64,000 nucleotides of DNA from Endoryza sp044226045 (GTDB lineage Bacteria; Bacteroidota; Bacteroidia; Chitinophagales; Chitinophagaceae): positions 3,249 to 67,248 of the forward strand of contig JBGAHR010000021.1 of the NCBI GenBank assembly GCA_044226045.1, written 5' to 3'. Below are positions 33,559 to 42,100 of this stretch, piece by piece. Under the pieces are notes generated by a model. The model made no database searches, was not told where the DNA came from, and saw only the letters and a program-made list of their open reading frames with translations. Both the position numbers and the translations under genes were made by a program. Within the stretch, counting starts at the first letter, position 1, and every line of letters starts with the position of its first letter.

Positions 33559-35094
33559 ATGAATAGAAGACTGATTTTTTGCAACCTGTTATTGATGACC
33601 TTTTATGCTTTGAAAGGACAATCGCTTCCCGGTGAGCTTATGGAGGAAATTTCCAGGCCGGCATACAAATCATTCGCAGCTGATATGAAGGCATTTTATG
33701 AAACAGTGAACAGAAAAACCGGCTGGTATTTTTCAGGAGGCATCAGGGATCAATGGACTTACCTGTTGCAGCATGCTGAAGACTGGGGTCTCGAAGGCGC
33801 AGTGGCTAAGCCGGAACAATACAATCTTCCTATTTCTAAAGCAGACACCGTACGCCAGGAAGTCAGCGTTCTCCGGGACTTGTTACGGTTTTATAAGGGG
33901 TTTAAATTCGGATCAGCACCAGATTTCGGTTATGATGGAGTGTTATATGAGCCCGACCCCGGAAAACCCGGACAAGAACTGGCGCTCGCTATTAACATAC
34001 AGCAACTGGATACCTGGGTAACATCACAGGAATGTTCTTCGCGCGAATACCTGGCCGTTAAGGAAGAACTGCGTTTACTCTTGTCCCGCGTTCGGGATAC
34101 TCTTTACCGCGGTGGAATAAAACTCAGTAAACTGAAGGTGAATGCCCATGATCCGGCCTATCGGCAGCAGCTATGGAACTACGGGTTGATAGACAGCCCG
34201 CAGCTCGTTATGGATAGCGCCCGACTTCAAATCACACTGTCGCAGTGGCAGCAACTTTTTTATTTTCCTCCTTTAAAAATGGCGGAGATAGGCCTTCTGC
34301 GTGAGATGAGAGTGCCGGTTACAGACAGGATAAAGGAACTCGGCATCACCCTGCGCTATCTTCGCTGGCTCGATGGGTTCAGAAAAGCAAACAGCGAATG
34401 GATTGTTGTTAACATACCCTCTGCTTCACTACGGTATTACAGACAGGATACAGTCATGTTGTATTCAAAAGTAGTGGTGGGTAAACGAAAGACCCGAACA
34501 CCCCAGTTGTTCAGTAAGGTGAGTGATATCGTCATGTATCCCTACTGGATGGTGCCAAACAAGATCGCAGTTCAGGAACTTTTGCCATTGATTCGCAAAA
34601 ATCCCTCTTACCTCGATGCCAATAATTTTCAGGTGCTGGATCGGAGTGGACGGGTAGTTGATCCGTCGGCCATTCATTGGGGGTCATTGGGCCCGGGTAA
34701 TTTCCCCTACACCTTGCGACAGTCGACAGGATGTGATAATTCGCTTGGAATCGTAAAGATCCAGTTTTATAGTGCATATGATGTGTACCTTCATGATACG
34801 CCTTACCGGGCTTTCTTTTCTTTCTATAAAAGATTCTACAGTCACGGATGTATAAGGGTCGAAAAAGCCATTGAACTGGCCGGGTTGTTGTTGAAAGACC
34901 GGAAGGACAAAATGGATTCTCTCATCGCACATGCCGATCCCCTTGATCAGAAGCCGTATCCGATTGCCCTTGCCAGGAAAGTACCCGTGATGGTTATATA
35001 CCAGACAGCATGGCTGGATGAAAGAAACCAGGTTCATTTCTATGGCGATATATATGATAAGTTTCGGTTTGCAGCGAACAGGCTGCCTGATTGA
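33559..35094 (+). CDS. L,D-transpeptidase (YkuD domain)
   Basis: A 511-residue protein with a signal peptide (about 1-20). The first 280 residues are a peptidoglycan-binding-like scaffold as in YcbB-type enzymes. The catalytic YkuD domain (about 295-450) ends in the active-site motif SHGCIRVEKAIELA with H429 and nucleophile C431. Such enzymes form 3-3 peptide cross-links or attach proteins to peptidoglycan. ATG 33559 gives a good signal peptide. It follows the YtxH terminator and has no recognised operator. Confidence 0.92.
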   Translation: MNRRLIFCNLLLMTFYALKGQSLPGELMEEISRPAYKSFAADMKAFYETVNRKTGWYFSGGIRDQWTYLLQHAEDWGLEGAVAKPEQYNLPISKADTVRQEVSVLRDLLRFYKGFKFGSAPDFGYDGVLYEPDPGKPGQELALAINIQQLDTWVTSQECSSREYLAVKEELRLLLSRVRDTLYRGGIKLSKLKVNAHDPAYRQQLWNYGLIDSPQLVMDSARLQITLSQWQQLFYFPPLKMAEIGLLREMRVPVTDRIKELGITLRYLRWLDGFRKANSEWIVVNIPSASLRYYRQDTVMLYSKVVVGKRKTRTPQLFSKVSDIVMYPYWMVPNKIAVQELLPLIRKNPSYLDANNFQVLDRSGRVVDPSAIHWGSLGPGNFPYTLRQSTGCDNSLGIVKIQFYSAYDVYLHDTPYRAFFSFYKRFYSHGCIRVEKAIELAGLLLKDRKDKMDSLIAHADPLDQKPYPIALARKVPVMVIYQTAWLDERNQVHFYGDIYDKFRFAANRLPD

Positions 35095-35129
35095 TTCCTG
35101 TTGAAGGAATAAAAAATCAAGTGGGAAAA

Positions 35130-35172
35130 TGACCTCTGTCATGGCGGGTCGCATCCGTTCATGGTAGCTTGC
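35130..35172 (+). promoter_or_regulatory. Crp/Fnr-type operator and -7-like element of ppsA
   Basis: The dyad ATGACCTCTGTCAT (35129-35142) is centred 29.5 bp before TAGCTTGC (35165-35172). This last matches TAnnTTTG only weakly. TCAA at 35117-35120 is exactly where the right half of a second dyad 22 bp upstream should lie. The leader would be about 16 nt. GGTAGC and GCTACC (35163-35176) form a short palindrome over the start point. Confidence 0.55.
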
Positions 35173-35191
35173 TACCCTCAATTCATCGTGT

Positions 35192-37579
35192 ATGAAATAT
35201 ATACGCAGGTTTACGGAAGTTGGCATCCAGGATGTTGGCGAAGTGGGGGGCAAAAATGCATCCCTCGGCGAAATGACAAAGACACTCACGTCGAAGGGCA
35301 TCCGGGTACCTCCCGGTTTTGCCACTACGGCAGAGGCTTTCTGGTTATTCCTGGATCAAAATATGATAAGGTCAACGTTACAGGACCTGATGTCAACACT
35401 CGATCGAACACTATACGGCAACCTGCATGCCATTGGCCAGGCTGCACGTGAGTTGATAATGAAAGCTGAATTACCTGATGAACTGGCAAACGAAATAACC
35501 GATGGCTACCGGCAGTTGTCGGGCGCATCGGAGCTGGAAGTTGCCGTACGCAGCAGCGCCACCGCAGAAGATTTGCCCGAAGCCAGTTTCGCCGGTCAGC
35601 ATGAAAGTTATTTGGATATTAAAGGCGTTGCCTCAGTGCTCGAGGCCGTAAAAAAATGTTACGCGTCTTTGTATACCGATCGGGCGATCAAGTACCGGGA
35701 AGACAATGGCTTTGATCATAGCAAGATAGCCTTGTCCGTTGGTATCCAGAAAATGGTTCGATCAGACCTGGCTGGCTCCGGAGTGATCTTTACCCTTGAA
35801 CCGGAGTCCGGTTTCAGGGACATCGTTCATATCGCTGCCGTATGGGGTTTAGGAGAAAATATTGTGCAGGGTACCGTTACACCAGATGAGTTCCTGGTAT
35901 TTAAACCCACACTCCGTAAAATCAAGAACGCGATCGTTCAAAAGAAACTGGGAGAAAAGGAGAAGACGATGATCTATAACACTGAAGGAGAGGCCCTGGT
36001 CAAAAATATTGAAACACCTGCGGAAAAGAGAGAACAGTTTGTTCTGAACGATTCTGAGATCAGTCAATTGGCCGGTTGGGCCGTCACGATAGAGGATCAT
36101 TATCAAAAACCCATGGATATTGAATGGGCTAAGGATGGCGTAGATGGAAACTTATATATCATTCAGGCCAGGCCGGAAACCGTTCATTCAAGAAAAGATC
36201 CATACCTGGTCACTCAGTATCAATTAAAAGGAAAAGCCGAAGTGATCAGCAGTGGTCAGGCCGTTGGAGACAAAGTTGTTACCGGTATTGCAAGAATACT
36301 TCAATCTCCCGCTGAAATTGATTCGTTGAAGCCAGGGGAAATTTTAATAACCGATCTGACAAGTCCTGACTGGGATCCCATTCTCAAAAAGGCCTCCGCC
36401 ATTATTACCAATAAGGGAGGCAGAACCAGTCATGCTTCCATTGTTGCAAGAGAATTGGGAGTGCCGGCTATCGTAGGTTGCGGACAGGCTACACAGACTG
36501 TTCAGGATGGCGAATGGATAACCGTGTCTTGTTGTGAAGGAAAGATCGGAAAAGTATATCGTGGAAAAATGGAGGTGGAAGAAACTGTCCGGAATTTCCG
36601 GCAGGTGACCATGCCGGCGGAAGTAGCCCCCATGCTGATAGTCGGCGATCCCGATCAGGCATTTCGTTTTTCATTTTATCCGAATAAGGGTGTTGGATTG
36701 ATGCGAATGGAATTCATCATCATGCATTATGTGCAGGTACACCCAATGGCGCTTGTGGAGTTCGATCACATTTCCGATCAGTCCGTGAGAACAAAAATTG
36801 AAAGCATCACCCACCATTATCCTGACAAGAGATTGTATTTTGTAGATAAGTTATCACAGGGAATCGCCACTATCGCGGCAGCATTTTATCCAAAAGAGGT
36901 GATTGTGCGCATGAGTGATTTTAAAACCAACGAATATGCCAACCTGTTAGGAGGAAAATTGTTTGAGCCCGGGGAAGAAAACCCGATGATCGGATTCCGC
37001 GGCGCCTCCCGGTATTATAATCCCGCCTATCAACCCGGCTTCGAACTGGAATGCCAGGCGATCAGAAGAGTGAGAAATGACATGGGGCTGACCAACGTAA
37101 AAGTAATGATACCGTTTTGCCGGACACCGGAAGAAGCCCGGAAAGTGCTGAAAGTAATGAAAGACGCTGGTTTGGACAGAACCACTGATCATAGCCTGGA
37201 ATGTTATATGATGACCGAGATACCCAGTAATGTATTGCAGGCGGAAGAATTTGCCGATCTTTTCGATGGATTTTCCATTGGCTCCAATGACCTCACTCAA
37301 CTGACACTGGGAATTGACCGGGATTCCGCTCTCGTAGCGGACCTGTTTGATGAACGAAATGCATCCGTGAAGGAATTGATCGCCATGGTCATTCAAACTG
37401 CGCGAGAACGGAGAAAGAAAATCGGTTTGTGCGGACAGGCGCCGAGCGATCTGCCAGAATTCGCTCAATTTCTGGTACAGAAAGGGATCAACAGTATTTC
37501 ATTCAATGCAGACGCAGTACTGAAGGGAATTGAAAACATCGTATTGGCCGAAAGGAAAAACACCACTCAAATTATCTAG
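35192..37579 (+). CDS. ppsA: Phosphoenolpyruvate synthase
   Basis: A 795-residue enzyme, the usual length. The N-terminal ATP-grasp-like domain (about 1-335) begins with VGGKNASLGEM. The swivelling phosphohistidine domain contains GGRTSHASI with catalytic H414. The C-terminal TIM barrel ends in IGLCGQAPSD with conserved C747. It converts pyruvate, ATP and water to PEP, AMP and phosphate, feeding gluconeogenesis. It is 5 bp upstream of a D-lactate dehydrogenase gene, so the pair can move carbon between lactate, pyruvate and PEP. A Crp/Fnr-type site lies before it. Confidence 0.95.
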   Translation: MKYIRRFTEVGIQDVGEVGGKNASLGEMTKTLTSKGIRVPPGFATTAEAFWLFLDQNMIRSTLQDLMSTLDRTLYGNLHAIGQAARELIMKAELPDELANEITDGYRQLSGASELEVAVRSSATAEDLPEASFAGQHESYLDIKGVASVLEAVKKCYASLYTDRAIKYREDNGFDHSKIALSVGIQKMVRSDLAGSGVIFTLEPESGFRDIVHIAAVWGLGENIVQGTVTPDEFLVFKPTLRKIKNAIVQKKLGEKEKTMIYNTEGEALVKNIETPAEKREQFVLNDSEISQLAGWAVTIEDHYQKPMDIEWAKDGVDGNLYIIQARPETVHSRKDPYLVTQYQLKGKAEVISSGQAVGDKVVTGIARILQSPAEIDSLKPGEILITDLTSPDWDPILKKASAIITNKGGRTSHASIVARELGVPAIVGCGQATQTVQDGEWITVSCCEGKIGKVYRGKMEVEETVRNFRQVTMPAEVAPMLIVGDPDQAFRFSFYPNKGVGLMRMEFIIMHYVQVHPMALVEFDHISDQSVRTKIESITHHYPDKRLYFVDKLSQGIATIAAAFYPKEVIVRMSDFKTNEYANLLGGKLFEPGEENPMIGFRGASRYYNPAYQPGFELECQAIRRVRNDMGLTNVKVMIPFCRTPEEARKVLKVMKDAGLDRTTDHSLECYMMTEIPSNVLQAEEFADLFDGFSIGSNDLTQLTLGIDRDSALVADLFDERNASVKELIAMVIQTARERRKKIGLCGQAPSDLPEFAQFLVQKGINSISFNADAVLKGIENIVLAERKNTTQII

Positions 37580-37584
37580 CAATT

Positions 37585-38601
37585 ATGAAATGTCTCCTGT
37601 ATAGTGTAAAACCCTTTGAGCTGCCATATCTCAATAAGGCGAATCAGTATGGACACAGCACGGAATACTATTCAAAGCCATTGAACGCTGAATCAGCTTT
37701 GTTGGCGAAAGGATATGATTGTGTTTCCATATTTACCGGCGATGATGCCTCAGCTCCTGTATTGGAGATACTGGCCTCCCTCGGCATCCGTTACCTGGCA
37801 ACAAGAGCAGCAGGCTATGATAATATTGATATCAAGGCTGCCAGTCGGTTGGGGATCAGGGTAGCCAATGTTCCGGCCTATTCACCTTATGCCATTGCCG
37901 AACAGGCAGTAGGGATGATGTTAGCGCTTAACCGAAAACTCATTCGGGCAAACAGCCAGGTGAAAGAGCATGATTTCAGGGTGGATGAATTGATCGGATT
38001 TGATATGCACAATAAAACGGTTGGCATAATAGGCACCGGCCGAATCGGCCAGGTATGTGCCCGTATTTTGCATGGCTTCGGTTGCCGCTTGCTGGCCTAT
38101 GATATCGAACCGCAGCATGATCTCGAAGAACAGTTTAATCTCCGGTATGCCAGTTTATCAACTGTATTGAGTAAATCAGATATTATTACGCTCCACTTGC
38201 CGCTGAATGATAAGACCAGGCACCTGATCAATGCGGAAGCGATTCATCAGATGGTTCCGGGAGTAATGATCATCAATACTTCCCGCGGCCCGGTGGTGGA
38301 CACAGAAGCCATTCTACAGGGAATTCGTTCAGGACAGATCGGCTATTTCGGAATGGATGTATATGAGAAAGAAAAAGGAGTTTTCTTTTATGACCACCGC
38401 GGTCAGTCATTGAATGACCCATGGCTCGATGAATTACTCGCGCTTCCTAACGTACTGGTTACTCCGCACCAGGCATTTGCTACTGATGAAGCCATTAAGA
38501 ACATCTGCGACACTACTTTCGAATCGATACAGGCCTGGTCTGACGGAAGGTCTTCCGGTTTTGAGCTGACCAGCCAGGCTGTACCTGCAGGTCATCATTG
38601 A
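37585..38601 (+). CDS. ldhA: D-lactate dehydrogenase-type 2-hydroxyacid dehydrogenase
   Basis: A 338-residue NAD-dependent D-2-hydroxyacid dehydrogenase. It has the Rossmann motif GIIGTGRIGQ, the catalytic arginine in NTSRGPVVD, the acidic residue in YEKEKGVFF and the histidine in TPHQAFATDEA. The YEKE-GVFF pattern is typical of bacterial fermentative LdhA. It reduces pyruvate to D-lactate or the reverse. It is 5 bp after ppsA and is probably cotranscribed. Confidence 0.9.
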   Translation: MKCLLYSVKPFELPYLNKANQYGHSTEYYSKPLNAESALLAKGYDCVSIFTGDDASAPVLEILASLGIRYLATRAAGYDNIDIKAASRLGIRVANVPAYSPYAIAEQAVGMMLALNRKLIRANSQVKEHDFRVDELIGFDMHNKTVGIIGTGRIGQVCARILHGFGCRLLAYDIEPQHDLEEQFNLRYASLSTVLSKSDIITLHLPLNDKTRHLINAEAIHQMVPGVMIINTSRGPVVDTEAILQGIRSGQIGYFGMDVYEKEKGVFFYDHRGQSLNDPWLDELLALPNVLVTPHQAFATDEAIKNICDTTFESIQAWSDGRSSGFELTSQAVPAGHH

Positions 38602-38609
38602 ACGAACTT

Positions 38610-38674
38610 TGATAACAGTCATTATCTGCCCTAATCATCATCAGTAGTATGAAGGCCATCAGGAACTATTTTTA
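38610..38674 (+). promoter_or_regulatory. Tandem operators and promoter of the DUF4907 gene
   Basis: Dyad one is TGATAACAGTCA (38610-38621); dyad two, TAATCATCATCA (38632-38643), has one mismatch. The centres are 22 bp apart. TATTTTTA (38667-38674), one base off TAnnTTTG, lies 51.5 and 29.5 bp from them. The leader would be about 90 nt. Confidence 0.6.
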
Positions 38675-38767
38675 ACTATTCCTTCTCGAAGCGAATCCGC
38701 AGCCCGAATCCCAATGTTCCTTTCTGGTCCGTTTACCTTTTTTCGGTCACTTTTTATTTAGAACAGC

Positions 38768-39124
38768 ATGACTTACATCTGGTTGCTGTTGATGCCCACC
38801 TTGTATACCAATGTGGCTTCTTCAGATTTTTCCCATGCGCAACAGACCCCGGCGATAGTAACACCCGGTGCGAGAGCGGTTTATTCCTGCCGGATCTTTC
38901 CGGTAGCCGACGGGTTTGGATATGACATTATAGTAAACGGTAAAACGAAAATTCACCAGCCCGTTATTCCCGGGATCCCTGGCAATCATCCTTTCAGCAG
39001 CCGGCAGGATGCCCTGAAGATTTCCCAGCTTGTCATAAAAAAGCTACAGGCTGGCGTTGCGCTTCCCAATATCAGCCGAAAAGAGTTGGAACAACAAAAA
39101 ATAAAAATGCCAAAGACTGAATAG
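38768..39124 (+). CDS. DUF4907 domain protein, exported
   Basis: A 118-residue protein with an N-terminal hydrophobic signal (about 3-20). The core matches DUF4907: FPVADGFGYDIIVNGKTKI, HQPVIPGIPG and FSSRQDALKISQLVIKKL. The function is unknown. In Bacteroidota such genes often lie next to Kelch-repeat proteins, as here, where the giant Kelch/NHL gene begins 37 bp later. The leader carries tandem operator-like sites. Confidence 0.82.
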   Translation: MTYIWLLLMPTLYTNVASSDFSHAQQTPAIVTPGARAVYSCRIFPVADGFGYDIIVNGKTKIHQPVIPGIPGNHPFSSRQDALKISQLVIKKLQAGVALPNISRKELEQQKIKMPKTE

Positions 39125-39161
39125 ACATAATATGATTCACCTGTAACCTTAAACGAAATTT

Positions 39162-42100
39162 ATGAGACCTCTATACCTTCTTGCCCTCGCCTTATTATTT
39201 TCAGCAGGAGCCCGCACACAGGATTCCTGGCAACAGAAGTCAAATTATCCGGCAGGTATACGAATAGGCGCCATCTCTTTTACTATTGGAGACAAAGCTT
39301 ATATCGGCACCGGTTCGGATGATGTGGTCAATCATGACGATTTCTGGCAATACGATCCTGCCACAGACACCTGGACACAGAAGGCGGACTTTGGAGGAGG
39401 TATCCGGTATTTTGGCGCCGCCTTTGCGGTTAATGGAAAGGGATATTCCGGATTGGGTTTGGTCGGCAGCTACGACTGGCGGAGAGATATCTGGGAATAC
39501 GATCCGGTTGCCAATACCTGGACACAGAAAAACGATTTTCCGGGTCAATTCCGGTATACACCCGTTTCTTTTGCAATTGGTAACAAAGGATATATTGGTA
39601 CCGGTAACTACCGGATCAGTCCGGCCTATGATGCCGAATACCAGAACGATTTCTGGGAATATGACCCCGGTACCGATATCTGGACAAGAAAGGCCGATGT
39701 ACCGCAACAAGGCAGAACGAACGCCTGTGGTTTCAGCATTGGCAACAAGGGATATATCGGAACCGGGTTTTATTATTATGATACCCGGCTCAACGATTTC
39801 TGGGAATATGACCCAAGCACCAATATCTGGACCCGTAAGGCTGATATTCCCGCCACGCCGAGGTTTGGCGCTCAGGCACTTTCCATAGATGATAAAGGAT
39901 ATGTTATGCAGGGATGGTATTATTCGGCACTAAACGATACCTGGGAATATGACCCTGCTTCCAATTCCTGGACGCAAAAAACCTCGATGCCCGGAACTGC
40001 CCGAAATTCAGGTATTGCATTTTCAATTAATCATAGAGGTTATATAGGACTGGGTTCAGATGCCGTAGGGGCGCTCCGTGATATATGGCAGTACTCCCCT
40101 CGACCTATAGCTCCTCCTCTGATCCGAATTGAACCAACTTATCTGACAACGTTTGCCGGAAATGGCGAGCCGGGATTTACCAATGGAGCAGGCGCCAGCG
40201 TTCGATTTAATAACCCTGTTGATGTGGCCATTGCTCCCGATGGTACAACTTATGTAGCGGATTTGTCGAATCATGCGATTCGTAAAATAGTGAAGGGGCT
40301 GGTTACAGTTTTGGCTGGTAACGGATTACCCGGTTACTTGAATGCGAGCGGTTATGCGGCACAGTTTAACAGTCCTTCCGGAATAGATGTTGATCCGGAC
40401 GGTATTGTCTATGTGGCCGATCAAAATAACAACCGAATCAGAAAGATTACGCCGGCTGGAGTAGTAACGACTTTGGCAGGATCGGGTGTACCGGGCTTTG
40501 CAGACGGAGAAGGAACAGAAGCACAGTTCAGTGCGCCTTCAGATGTGGTGGTTGATAAATACAGAAATGTGTATGTCGTAGACAGAGGAAACCGGCGTAT
40601 TCGCAAGATTAACCTGAGCGGATATGTATCTACATTGGCAGGCAATGGAGGATATGGTAATACCGACGGACCAGGATCGGAGGCCAGTTTCGTTTCAATA
40701 TACAAAATGGTGATGGGTAAGGATGGCAACCTGTATGTAACCCAGTTGGACGGTCCCATAAGGAAAATAGCCCCGGATGGTACTGTAAGCAGTATAACGG
40801 TTCCAGGGATGTTTGGATTTAAATATGGTATTACCCGTGATACGTCAGGATATTTTTATACCTCTGTATTGTTCGACCTGGATAGTAACCAGATATCTTC
40901 TTTCAGCCCCTCCTTCAGTTATTCGAACCTGACCGGTAGCGAAGCCGGTTACCAGGATGGCATTGGTGAGAAGGGTTTCCTGAATTATGGAGACGGAATG
41001 GCTGTAGACGCCTCTCAGAATATTTTGATCGCGGATGTATACAATAATCGTATCAGAAAACTTGGGTTAGTTAAGTATGCTTTCAATACTACGCTTAATA
41101 CACCATCGACAGCGATGCCGGTTCAGATCAGTGGTAGTTTTCTTACAAGCGATATACAAGTTTCTGTGACACCTGGTTTCGAAATCGCAACAGATACTTC
41201 CGGAGCTTTTACCTCTTCTATATATTTACCTGGAACTGGCGGTGAAGTGCAGTCGCAAAAAGTTTATATCCGCATGAGTGCTCCGACAAAAGGTGGAAAT
41301 TTATCGGGCAAGATTACAATTAGTTCTGGCGGAGCTGCCAGCCAGCAGCTTGGTATTTCCGGTCACGCATCTGTACCGACTTTATTTGTTGATCGCAGTT
41401 TCGTTTCCACCAAAACCGGAAAACCACAGGCGGGTCTGGTAGACGGACCGCTGTCTGTGGCAAAATTCAAAACCCCCATTGATATCGCAACGGATAAATG
41501 GGGTAATAGCTATGTAACGGATATGGGTAATCATAGCATCCGCAAGATAACGCCATCCGGATTGGTCAGCACACTGGCTGGCTCGGGTGTTGCCGGTTAT
41601 GCTGATGGAACCGGAAGTGCCGCCCAGTTTAATAATCCGAGTGGACTGGCGGTGGACAATGACGGAAATGTATTTGTTGCGGACTCCTATAACCAGCGAA
41701 TAAGGAAGATAACTCCCGATGGTATGGTAACGACTGTTGCGGGCGATGGTTCCGCCGGTTACCTTGAAGGGCCTTCCGCATCTGCCCGGTTCAATTTCCC
41801 ACGTGATGTGGCAGTCGATTTGCTGGGTAATTTGTATGTAACCGATCATTTCAATAACAGAGTGCGCAAGATTGGAACGGATGGCATAGTCAGTACATTC
41901 GCAGGAAGTGGTGAAAACAGTTCCGAGGATGGTACCGGAACAGGCGCAAGCTTTTATGATCCGGAATACCTGGTGTTCGACAACCAGGGAAATTTATATG
42001 AAACCGAATCTTACGGACCACTTCGCAAGATCACCCCGGAAGGTGTAGTGACTTCCTATTTCTCAGAAGTATTTACAGGATTTCACTCGGGAGTATTGGT

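Noticed and set aside
35163..35176. Palindrome GGTAGC-TT-GCTACC as an independent operator of ppsA
   Set aside because: It overlaps the likely start point and the -7 element, so its symmetry may be incidental.
38649..38675. Eight-codon frame before the DUF4907 gene
   Set aside because: It overlaps the predicted -7 element and starts before the predicted transcript start.
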